Counted from the first letter of the stretch, positions 1 to 5,096 are shown. The stretch: 5,169 bases of DNA from an uncultured Treponema sp. (GCA_905373565.1 CAJPTT010000200.1:1-5169); one strand, 5' to 3'. The notes: generated by a model not told the origin, from the sequence alone. Made by a program: numbers and translations.

Positions 1-673
1 CCTTCAATTTATAGCCTTTTTGCAGTTCCGCTCCGACAGTCGGTTCCGTAACCTCGGCTGAAGGGTTTGTTGCAACGGCTTCGTGAATATCGGGATTAAA
101 TACCTTTCCCTGTACTTCGTAATACTGCAATCCGTACTTTGACTCCAGCAGCGAAAATAGACCATTCCGGATCATCACAACACCCTGCATAAAGGCAGCA
201 GCGCTTTCTTCTCCGGCTTTCTTACCCGCTTCGATTGCGCGGTCAAAGTCATCCAATATCAGCAAGAGGTCGGAAATCAAATTCGTGTTTGCGTAATCGA
301 TTGCCTCCTGCTTTTCCCGTATCATGCGCTTGCGGTAATTATCGAAATCCGCCGCCTTGCGCAGATATTGATCCTGCAATTCCCTGCATTTTGCTTCCAA
401 AGAGGTGAGCTTTTCGGCATCGGACGGTTCCGGCTTTGCTTCCTTTGACGCTTCCGTATCCGGAGCGGTTTGTCCGGCAGCCTCATTTCCATGCTCCCGC
501 TTGCCGGTTTGCTGTTCCGGCGCCGTATGCTGTTCAGCATTTCCCGTGCTGTTGCCATGCGGGTTTGCATCTGCAGCTCTTTTACCGGCTTCGGAGTTCG
601 CATTCATACCGTTCTGCTCTACCGGTTGGGCTTCGCACTCCTGCTCATGCTTTTTTCCGTGTTTTTTTGTCAT
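1..673 (-). CDS. grpE: GrpE, nucleotide exchange factor for DnaK (C-terminus cut by window edge)
   Basis: GrpE releases ADP from the cytoplasmic chaperone DnaK and so drives the DnaK-DnaJ folding cycle. The first 224 residues are present. Residues 1-85 are a hydrophilic, low-complexity tail rich in E, Q, N, A and K. Residues 86-150 form the long dimerisation helix (KAADFDNYRKRM at 106-117, then LISDLLLILDDFDRAIEAG at 132-150). Residues 155-224 enter the beta domain, with the family signature FNPDIHEAV at 192-200 and the typical ending ELQKGYKL. GrpE usually ends shortly after this, so probably only a few tens of residues are missing. The start is ATG at 673-671, with GAGG at 683-680 six bases upstream and an in-frame stop further upstream. 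The gene is divergent from the TerB-domain gene. dnaK often follows grpE, but that would be outside the window. No CIRCE (HrcA) operator is visible upstream. The family call is very secure. Confidence 0.96.
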   Translation of the reverse strand, partial: MTKKHGKKHEQECEAQPVEQNGMNANSEAGKRAADANPHGNSTGNAEQHTAPEQQTGKREHGNEAAGQTAPDTEASKEAKPEPSDAEKLTSLEAKCRELQDQYLRKAADFDNYRKRMIREKQEAIDYANTNLISDLLLILDDFDRAIEAGKKAGEESAAAFMQGVVMIRNGLFSLLESKYGLQYYEVQGKVFNPDIHEAVATNPSAEVTEPTVGAELQKGYKLK

Positions 674-759
674 TCCATTCCTCAAATTATCCGGCGCTTT
701 ATCTGCCTGTCGGCCGAACTGCCGTTTTATTTCTCATTTATTCTTTATTTAACAGATAG

Positions 760-788
760 AAAATACTAACGGAATCGTAAATGGTCAA
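760..788 (-). promoter_or_regulatory. Probable vegetative promoter of grpE
   Basis: On the minus strand there is TTGACC (788-783), a 17-bp spacer and TATTTT (765-760), a good sigma-70-type match. Transcription would start near 752, giving a leader of about 80 bases before the grpE ATG. The absence of a CIRCE-like inverted repeat suggests a constitutive promoter, or that heat-shock control acts elsewhere. The call rests on pattern matching only. Confidence 0.5.
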
Positions 789-806
789 GAAAAAAATGGG
801 CAAGAA

Positions 807-886
807 GGTAAACGCATCAGATGTTTTTTGAATATTCCCACAGAATAATTGGGGCTGCTTAACCATATCTACCTGATGCGTTTACC
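807..886. repeat. Inverted repeat, possible decayed MITE-like element
   Basis: GGTAAACGCATCAG at 807-820 is perfectly complementary to CTGATGCGTTTACC at 873-886, giving a 14-bp stem around a 52-base centre with only weak inner pairing (CCCA 837-840 with TGGG 850-853). The sequence GGGCAA at 798-803, just outside the left arm, resembles the start of the larger palindrome at 2662-2805, and CGCATCAGA (813-821) is shared with that element. It lies between the grpE and sngA promoters. It could be a relic of the same repeat family or an unrelated hairpin; no transposase is associated. Confidence 0.6.
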
Positions 887-908
887 CTGCTATGGATCCC
901 CAAATATG

Positions 909-936
909 TTGACAATCCTTCGTGTTTTATTACCAT
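909..936 (+). promoter_or_regulatory. Probable promoter of the sngA-like gene
   Basis: A perfect -35 hexamer TTGACA (909-914) is followed after 16 bp by TACCAT (931-936), which matches 4 of 6 bases of the -10 consensus. Transcription would start near 943, leaving a leader of about 57 bases before the ATG at 1000. The -35 is strong and the -10 mediocre. No obvious operator overlaps it. Confidence 0.5.
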
Positions 937-999
937 AGCGTAGTATGAGTCGGATATGTCCTGCAATAATGTGAGGGCTTAATACAGTGTAGAGTTATC

Positions 1000-2664
1000 A
1001 TGGATACATCGGAATTAAAGGTATATTTAAAGACAGCGCTTCAACAGATGATAGACAACGCAGGCAGCTTCAATGGAGAAAGCGGCTTCACGGTAGTTCT
1101 TGAGAACACCGCCAGCGAACAGGTGCAATATCACGATGCTCCGCTTTTTTCCGGGCAGACACTCGCGATAAGATCGCCCTGTGATGATATGAGGGGACTG
1201 CAAAACGCAGCGTTGCGTGATAATACCAACCGAATGCAAAAAGCAGCAGCGGATCAAGATCCAAGCAAATCTCCAAAAGCGAAAAAATATGTTCCGGAGC
1301 AAATTCGCAGAATGAGGAATCTCTATCAGCATGGAGACGGGTCATTTAGACAGCAGCGCAAAAACTTTTATGTGCAGGGAAAGTTCATGGAGAACTATGA
1401 AGATAATGCACCTTGGGACGGAGAAATATACGAATATTGGCCGTCCTACTATAAGCTGTCTTTAGCGCAGCTGCGCGGGTATTTTACGTGGCGGACTGAA
1501 CTGCGGAAGGGCAATTACCGGAAGCATTGCGATTCCTTTGTTTTGATGTATCTGTCCGAACTCGTAAATGAAATAGGAACAACATCTGCGGAAGAAAGTT
1601 TCCTCAAAATACAGGAATTTGAAAAAAACTATATCGATGCAGGGTTATGCAGCGGATATATACAGTATAACATTCAGCAGTGGATGTTTGAGTTTGCCGT
1701 AGTGAACGGACTGGCTCCAGAAATAGCATGCCGATATGCAGACCGTGAAATGCTGGAAAGAGATGCAGGGATTGAAATTCTGCATAATCCGAAAGCCTAC
1801 AGTGATCAGGAAGTATTTGATGCGCTTTGTATATTCGCTGGAGAACAGACAGCTAAATCGAAGCTGATACAGCTGCATGGAGCAGAAGCTATCAGTCTCT
1901 TCGCAGCAATGTGGAGATTGATACAGGCACAGTATCGCCGGAATGGAAAAGATATTTTTAGAATATGCTTCGGCAGACGGGGAGCTCATTCTTGGTATCC
2001 CCTCAACGGTACGCTCTATTACGAAAAACAAAAACGAGAAGAGATAACCTATGAACTCAATTCATCCCGCTTTTACCGTTTTAAGCGTGGAGAATGGCGA
2101 GAATGCGGTTACCAGATGTTTTATTTTGATAAACGGCTGCTGACAGGGCTTTTGAAGGAAACCGATCGGAGACTACGCTTATATCTCAAAACAGGACATC
2201 CCCTTAAAGAGCGGAAAGAAGCGGCATGGGCGGTTCCTTATATAGAGGCGGTTATTGAGGCGGATCGGAAAGCAAAACTCGAGGCGGCGCGTCCTAAGAT
2301 CTCGATTGACTTTTCAGGTCTGGATAAAATCAGAAAGGATGCGCTTGAAACTCAAGACAACCTGTTAACCGAGGAAGAAACACAGTGTACGCCGGAGACT
2401 GCATCAAAACCATCCGAAGTGTCCGTTCCATCCGGAGTGTCGGTTCCATTAGACGGTATGCAAATGCAGCTGTTGCGGATGCTGCTCCGCGGAGAGCCGG
2501 TGCAGGAATTGATTGCAGCACAACATGGAATGCCGAGCGTTATCGCCGATGCTATCAATGAGGCATTGTTTGATCTTATCGGCGATACGGTCGTGGAATG
2601 CGACGGCGAAACGATTACTCTTGTGGAAGATTATCGTGATGATATTATCGGAATATTGGGATAG
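1000..2664 (+). CDS. sngA: TerB-N/TerB-C domain protein, Shango SngA-like
   Basis: A 554-residue soluble protein with no signal peptide or membrane segment. The N-terminal ~95 residues are not recognisable. Residues ~97-300 match the TerB-N domain: FMENYEDNAPWDGE (129-142) and QLRGYFTWRTELRKGNY (157-173) are its hallmark blocks. Residues ~310-430 are basic and charged. TerB-C begins near 433 with ISIDFSGLDKIRKDA (434-448), is interrupted by a T/P/S-rich linker (456-485), and ends in a winged-helix-like segment (488-548, closing EDYRDDI). TerB-N/TerB-C proteins are known partners of ATPases and helicases in stress and phage-defence loci; with the DUF2791 ATPase downstream this fits SngA of Shango. 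Its biochemical role is unknown to me. The ATG at 1000 has only a weak ribosome binding site (AGAG, 991-994), but no other in-frame start lies between it and the upstream stop at 967. The TAG stop is formed at the edge of a palindromic element. TerB domains are very secure; the system name is likely. Confidence 0.87.
   Translation: MDTSELKVYLKTALQQMIDNAGSFNGESGFTVVLENTASEQVQYHDAPLFSGQTLAIRSPCDDMRGLQNAALRDNTNRMQKAAADQDPSKSPKAKKYVPEQIRRMRNLYQHGDGSFRQQRKNFYVQGKFMENYEDNAPWDGEIYEYWPSYYKLSLAQLRGYFTWRTELRKGNYRKHCDSFVLMYLSELVNEIGTTSAEESFLKIQEFEKNYIDAGLCSGYIQYNIQQWMFEFAVVNGLAPEIACRYADREMLERDAGIEILHNPKAYSDQEVFDALCIFAGEQTAKSKLIQLHGAEAISLFAAMWRLIQAQYRRNGKDIFRICFGRRGAHSWYPLNGTLYYEKQKREEITYELNSSRFYRFKRGEWRECGYQMFYFDKRLLTGLLKETDRRLRLYLKTGHPLKERKEAAWAVPYIEAVIEADRKAKLEAARPKISIDFSGLDKIRKDALETQDNLLTEEETQCTPETASKPSEVSVPSGVSVPLDGMQMQLLRMLLRGEPVQELIAAQHGMPSVIADAINEALFDLIGDTVVECDGETITLVEDYRDDIIGILG
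2410..2445 (+). repeat. 18-bp imperfect tandem repeat inside the sngA-like gene
   Basis: Two adjacent 18-bp copies (2410-2427 and 2428-2445) differ at two positions and encode PSEVSV and PSGVSV, followed by a partial third unit starting P. The repeat is in frame and lies in the linker of the TerB-C region (residues 471-482), so change in copy number would alter linker length without breaking the frame. Confidence 0.85.
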
Positions 2665-2805
2665 GGCAATCGCATCAGAGGCTATTGTAAATCCCCCGCA
2701 AAATAATAGGCCGTTCAACCAGAATTTCGATGCGTTGCATCTCAAATGGTTGCCCAACCTATTATTTTGCGGAATTCGATCTACACTTCTGATGCGATTG
2801 CCCTA
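2662..2805. mobile_element. 144-bp nested palindrome, MITE-like, at the sngA stop codon
   Basis: Perfect 18-bp terminal inverted repeats TAGGGCAATCGCATCAGA (2662-2679) and its complement (2788-2805) enclose a second perfect 15-bp pair, CCGCAAAATAATAGG (2696-2710) with 2758-2772. Inside these are CAACCA (2716-2721) with TGGTTG (2747-2752) and a central GATGC-GTT-GCATC hairpin (2729-2741). The ends are TA...TA, as expected if GGGCAATCG... is the true terminus flanked by a TA target duplication, the habit of IS630/mariner-type elements. It has no coding capacity. The T and A of its left edge plus its first G form the TAG stop of the upstream gene. The structure is certain; mobility is inferred from form alone. 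Confidence 0.72.
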
Positions 2806-2818
2806 CGCTTTTAAAATA

Positions 2819-2858
2819 GGGCACCTCTAAAAATCTAACCGAGTTTTTAGAGGTGCCC
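2819..2858. repeat. 15-bp perfect palindrome, short element or terminator-like hairpin
   Basis: GGGCACCTCTAAAAA (2819-2833) pairs perfectly with 2844-2858 around a 10-base centre. It begins GGGCA like the preceding element and is preceded by TA (2817-2818). The T run lies on the inner side of the right arm and not after it, so it is not a standard rho-independent terminator on either strand, though so stable an RNA hairpin could still weaken read-through from sngA to sngB. Confidence 0.75.
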
Positions 2859-2865
2859 AATAGAC

Positions 2866-2895
2866 TGTACGAAAATTTCTCAAAATTTTCGTACA
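2866..2895. repeat. 13-bp perfect hairpin
   Basis: TGTACGAAAATTT (2866-2878) is complementary to 2883-2895 with a 4-base loop CTCA. The stem is AT-rich. It is the third of four stem-loops between the two defence-like genes. No T run follows, so it is not a clear terminator. Confidence 0.75.
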
Positions 2896-2902
2896 AAATG
2901 AA

Positions 2903-2935
2903 GACAACCGCTTAAAATATCCGTATGCGGTTGTC
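2903..2935 (+). repeat. 9-bp stem-loop just upstream of the sngB ribosome binding site
   Basis: GACAACCGC (2903-2911) pairs with GCGGTTGTC (2927-2935) around a 15-base AT-rich loop. It ends 9 bases before the ribosome binding site GGGAGA (2945-2950) of the ATPase gene. In a transcript crossing the region it would be a leader hairpin that leaves the binding site unpaired. It may stabilise the message or be another repeat; nothing more can be said from sequence. Confidence 0.6.
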
Positions 2936-2959
2936 CTGGATAGTGGGAGATGAAATAAC

Positions 2960-4291
2960 ATGAACGAATCAGAAAGAAAAGTTCCGAAGCGGATTGCGCA
3001 AACGGTATTACATTCTTTAAAAGGCGGTGTTGTGCCCCGTATCGGGTTGCCTTATATCACCGTCGGAAGAAAAAACGAAATTCAAGCCTTGCTGCATGAT
3101 GTTGATATTATCTCCGAAGGCGGCGCTTCGTTCCGTTTTATTGTCGGGCGATATGGAGCGGGAAAGAGTTTTTTACTGCAAGCTATCCGAAATTATGTGA
3201 TGGATCGCGGATTCATTGTTGCGGATGCAGACTTGTCGCCGGAACGGAGGCTGCAAGGAACGCGGGGGCAGGGGCTTGCAACTTATCGCGAGTTGATCGG
3301 GAATCTTTCCACAAAGACAAAACCGGAGGGCGGTGCACTCACGCTGATATTGGAGCGGTGGATCAGCACCGTGCAAAGTGAAGCCTTGCAAGAAAGCGGG
3401 CTTCAACCCGGAGATCCGGCACTGACTGCGCTTGTCGATCAAAAGATTTACGCGGTAACCGCTTCGGTGAGCGAGCTGGTACACGGTTTTGAGTTTGCTC
3501 AATTACTTTCAGCCTATTATCATGCGTACCTCAAGAGCGATGATGAAACGAAAGCAAAAGTAGTGCGGTGGTTCCGGGGTGAATATGCCCTCAAACGTGA
3601 AGCAAAGGAAGAACTCGGTGTCAATATCATTATTACGGATGATGACTGGTACGAGTATCTCAAACTCTTTGCAACATTTTTCCGGCTGGCGGGTTATTCC
3701 GGCATGATGATTATGATCGACGAACTCGTCAATATTTATAAAGTTCCCAACTCCATCACGCGCCAGTACAATTACGAAAAACTCCTCACCATGTACAACG
3801 ACACCTTACAGGGGAAAGCAAAATACCTCGGTATTATCATGGGGGCAACACCGCAGGCAATAGAGGATAAGCGGCGCGGTGTGTACAGCTACGAGGCGCT
3901 CCGCTCCCGTCTTGCAGAGGGGAAGTTTTCCAAGCCCGGTGCACGGGACTTACTTGCGCCGGTAATCCGGCTTGACCCGATTACTGCGGAAGAAATGCTG
4001 ATTCTCTGTGAAAAACTCGCTGCGATGCACGCAGGTCTCTATGGCTATGAGCAGAAAATCACCACGAACGACTTGGCGGCGTTTATCAAAATTGAATATG
4101 AGAGGATCGGTGCCGATGTACATATCACCCCGCGCGAAGTAATCCGGGATTTTATCGAGCTGCTGGATATTTTGTACCAAAATCCGGGAATGAGCATTAT
4201 CGAGCTACTAAACTCCGATACATTTTCGTACGCAAAGTCTGATGCGGTATCGGACACCACCGATGAAAACTATGCCGAGTTTACGATTTAA
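2960..4291 (+). CDS. sngB: DUF2791 / BrxC-BrxD-type P-loop ATPase, Shango SngB-like
   Basis: A 443-residue cytoplasmic ATPase. After an N-terminal region with GLPYITVGRKNEI (29-41) comes Walker A GRYGAGKS (63-70). The hydrophobic strand GMMIMIDEL (248-256) carries the Walker B acidic pair D254-E255. A sensor-1-like strand YLGIIMGATP (289-298) follows, and the ITPREVIRDFIELL segment (389-402) is typical of the DUF2791 C-terminal part. All nucleotide-binding residues look intact and the frame is open, so the enzyme should be active. This family includes BREX BrxC/BrxD-type ATPases and SngB of Shango, where it acts with a TerB protein and a helicase. The ATG is supported by GGGAGA (2945-2950) nine bases upstream. 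It lies 295 bp after sngA, unusually far for partners of one operon, the gap being filled with palindromes. A weak 6-bp stem (4279-4284 with 4293-4298) spans the stop codon. The ATPase family is secure; assignment to Shango rather than a BREX-like system rests on the TerB partner. Confidence 0.88.
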   Translation: MNESERKVPKRIAQTVLHSLKGGVVPRIGLPYITVGRKNEIQALLHDVDIISEGGASFRFIVGRYGAGKSFLLQAIRNYVMDRGFIVADADLSPERRLQGTRGQGLATYRELIGNLSTKTKPEGGALTLILERWISTVQSEALQESGLQPGDPALTALVDQKIYAVTASVSELVHGFEFAQLLSAYYHAYLKSDDETKAKVVRWFRGEYALKREAKEELGVNIIITDDDWYEYLKLFATFFRLAGYSGMMIMIDELVNIYKVPNSITRQYNYEKLLTMYNDTLQGKAKYLGIIMGATPQAIEDKRRGVYSYEALRSRLAEGKFSKPGARDLLAPVIRLDPITAEEMLILCEKLAAMHAGLYGYEQKITTNDLAAFIKIEYERIGADVHITPREVIRDFIELLDILYQNPGMSIIELLNSDTFSYAKSDAVSDTTDENYAEFTI

Positions 4292-4315
4292 GGTAAACCT
4301 CAGAACCGCTAAAGA

Positions 4316-4344
4316 TTGAAATAGCCGCCTTGTTTTGCTATAGT
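4316..4344 (+). promoter_or_regulatory. Promoter of the Rpn-family gene, embedded in an inverted repeat
   Basis: TTGAAA (4316-4321), a 17-bp spacer and TATAGT (4339-4344) make a close sigma-70-type promoter, about 20 bases after the sngB stop. The same bases form an imperfect inverted repeat: TTGAAATAGC (4316-4325) against GCTATAGTTCAA (4337-4348), with two extra bases in the right arm. Both promoter boxes lie within the arms, which could mark an operator. The Rpn gene is therefore likely to be transcribed independently of sngA-sngB. Confidence 0.65.
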
Positions 4345-4600
4345 TCAATTATAAGGAGATCGGTTCAATGAATAAAGATTTTGATGATTTAACAATAGTA
4401 GATGATTATATGTTTTACCGTGTAATGGAGGATACCGATATCTGTAAAACGCTTCTGAATATTGTCCTTCGCGGAAAAATTGAACCGATAATAGAAATAG
4501 AACTGCAAAAAACAATTGCAGATGGAGGACAGGCAAAAGGTGTACGCTTTGATGTATGGGCTAAAAGCCGAAACGGTACCATTTACGATGTAGAAATGTC

Positions 4601-4634
4601 GTTTTCCGATAGACGTCCATGTCTATCGGAAAAC
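4601..4634. repeat. 14-bp perfect palindrome at the Rpn breakpoint
   Basis: GTTTTCCGATAGAC (4601-4614) pairs perfectly with 4621-4634 around a 6-base loop. It starts within three bases of the point where Rpn homology ends (codon 77, 4596-4598), so it marks either an insertion or a deletion junction. It is translated as part of the chimeric tail of the truncated ORF. Confidence 0.8.
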
Positions 4635-4638
4635 ACGA

Positions 4639-4658
4639 GTTTTGCCTTTTGGCAAAAC
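4639..4658. repeat. 8-bp hairpin with T4 loop
   Basis: GTTTTGCC (4639-4646) pairs with GGCAAAAC (4651-4658) around TTTT. It is the second of three adjacent stem-loops downstream of the Rpn breakpoint. Its repeated TTTT could give weak termination, but no T run follows the stem. Confidence 0.6.
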
Positions 4659-4677
4659 ATCGCTGCTGCTTAAAACC

Positions 4678-4695
4678 ACCGCCATCCGTGGCGGT
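4678..4695. repeat. GC-rich 7-bp hairpin
   Basis: ACCGCCA (4678-4684) pairs with TGGCGGT (4689-4695) around TCCG, just after the stop of the truncated Rpn ORF. Read on the minus strand it is followed by GGTTTTAAG, a weak terminator-like tail; read on the plus strand no T run follows. It could act as a weak bidirectional stop. Confidence 0.5.
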
Positions 4696-4785
4696 AATAA
4701 AAAATGGATACCTTTTTACATACAACCCTTGCTAATTTAGTGCTAATATCAAATCAACAATATCTATTCTTAAACAGGGAGAAAT

Positions 4786-4908
4786 ATGCACGGTTCTTTG
4801 GTGGGGTTCTTAGGGGTAAAACCCCTAAGCGGTTATTTTGAGGAAAGGAGAGGTCAGGGGAGGAAAGGAACTTTTATCCGAAAAAAGTGCCGTTCCTCCC
4901 CTAATTAA
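4786..4908 (+). CDS. Possible 40-residue small ORF, unknown
   Basis: ATG at 4786 is preceded by GGGAGA (4777-4782), three bases away, which is closer than usual. The peptide begins MHGSLVGFLGVKPLSG and becomes very basic (EERRGQGRKGTFIRKKCRSSPN). I recognise no family. Most of its codons lie inside two palindromes (4809-4829 and 4856-4902), which argues that the sequence is repeat DNA and that the reading frame is accidental. In its favour, its TAA overlaps the ribosome binding site of the next ORF, a layout that would allow translational coupling. Confidence 0.25.
   Translation: MHGSLVGFLGVKPLSGYFEERRGQGRKGTFIRKKCRSSPN
4809..4829. repeat. 9-bp perfect hairpin
   Basis: CTTAGGGGT (4809-4817) pairs with ACCCCTAAG (4821-4829) around AAA. 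It is a short stable hairpin, with TTATTTTG following a few bases later; that tail is too interrupted to call a terminator with confidence. Confidence 0.6.
4856..4902. repeat. 20-bp near-perfect palindrome upstream of the Rpn C-terminal ORF
   Basis: The arm at 4856-4875 pairs with 4883-4902 at 18 of 20 positions around a 7-base centre. The left arm is GGGGAGGAA-like (rich in ribosome-binding-site-like motifs) and the right arm is TTCCTCCCC-like. It ends four bases before the AAGGAG of the following ORF, so its folding could affect access to that site. Confidence 0.7.
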
Positions 4909-4919
4909 GGAGAGAATTT

Positions 4920-5096
4920 ATGCTCATTAATTCGTTTGAACGGGATGCAAGAAATGACGGATGGAAAGCGGGTTTGCAACAAGGTATGCAACAGGGAGTA
5001 TTGCAAACAGCTGCAGCTTTAAAAAAAATGGGTATTCCGATTATAACCATCGTTCAAAGTACCGGCCTTTCAGTAGAAGAAGTTGAAAAACTTTAA
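4920..5096 (+). CDS. Rpn-like C-terminal fragment, 58 residues, with its own ribosome binding site
   Basis: The 58-residue product starts MLINSFERDARNDGWKAGLQ. It has the form of the tail of Treponema-type Rpn proteins: a G-Q-rich run (WKAGLQQGMQQGVLQTA, 15-31) then a helix-turn-helix-like end (LKKMGIPIITIVQSTGLSVEEVEKL, residues 34-58). A strong AAGGAG (4907-4912) lies seven bases before the ATG, and an in-frame stop at 4902 rules out a longer start. It is separated from the N-terminal Rpn fragment by about 250 bp of hairpins and lacks the nuclease core. In E. coli, short C-terminal Rpn products (RpnS) made from an internal start act as antitoxins of the full nuclease, so a freestanding tail could be functional; equally it may be a remnant of the same decayed gene. 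The family match is from tail pattern only. Confidence 0.65.
   Translation: MLINSFERDARNDGWKAGLQQGMQQGVLQTAAALKKMGIPIITIVQSTGLSVEEVEKL

Larger units (their letters stand above)
674..999. other. Divergent intergenic region between grpE and sngA-like gene
   Basis: This 326-bp stretch holds no convincing gene; plus-strand reading frames at 405-769 are antisense to grpE and its leader. It contains the grpE promoter and leader (674-788), an A-rich patch (788-796), a 14-bp inverted repeat with a long centre (807-886) and a plus-strand promoter (909-936). The layout suggests two independent, outward-facing transcription units, with the repeat element lying between the two promoters. Confidence 0.7.
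4368..4673 (+). pseudogene. Rpn-family PD-(D/E)XK nuclease/putative transposase, truncated N-terminal fragment
   Basis: Residues 1-77 match the start of Rpn-family (recombination-promoting nuclease, PD-(D/E)XK superfamily) proteins: MNKDFDDLTIVDDYMFYRVMED, then LQKTI (46-50), GVRFDVWAK (58-66, catalytic-type Asp62) and YDVEM (73-77, Glu76). Homology stops there: the Gln of the usual E-x-Q motif is replaced by Ser78, and the remaining 24 residues to the stop are translated from two palindromes (4601-4634 and 4639-4658). Family members are usually about 300 residues, so roughly three quarters of the gene is missing. It has its own promoter and a strong ribosome binding site (AAGGAG, 4352-4357). 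It is almost certainly inactive as a nuclease. It sits where the helicase gene of a Shango operon would be expected. Confidence 0.85.
4674..4919. other. Gene-poor stretch between the two Rpn fragments
   Basis: About 250 bp with no recognisable middle part of an Rpn gene in any plus-strand frame. It contains three stem-loops (4678-4695, 4809-4829, 4856-4902), an AT-rich unstructured part (4696-4776) and one 40-codon ORF of doubtful reality. The missing nuclease and linker portion of Rpn has been deleted, not just interrupted, since the gap is far shorter than the roughly 500 bp or more that would be needed. Confidence 0.6.

Noticed and set aside
322..603. Minus-strand 93-codon frame inside grpE
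   Set aside because: It is the wrong frame of grpE: a basic, low-complexity product from the Glu/Gln-rich tail. The GrpE frame continues through it to the window edge.
405..769. Three overlapping plus-strand reading frames of about 100 codons
   Set aside because: They are antisense to grpE and its leader, are Cys/Phe/Ser-rich without domain features, and lack ribosome binding sites. The minus-strand grpE reading explains the region.
674..800. CIRCE operator for HrcA upstream of grpE
   Set aside because: The TTAGCACTC-N9-GAGTGCTAA pattern, or a close variant, is not present.
2513..2830. Plus-strand 105-codon frame crossing the end of sngA
   Set aside because: It overlaps sngA in another frame and runs through the palindromic element; it has no recognisable domain.
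2819..2858. Classical rho-independent terminator after sngA
   Set aside because: The hairpin is strong, but the T tract is inside the stem and the downstream side is CCCAATAG, so the U-tail needed for intrinsic termination is missing.
2662..2935. CRISPR array
   Set aside because: The stem-loops differ from one another in sequence and length; there are no identical direct repeats with regular spacers.
4238..4246. Third copy of the TCTGATGCG repeat core inside sngB
   Set aside because: It lies in conserved-frame coding sequence, has no partner arm nearby, and a 9-base match can arise by chance.
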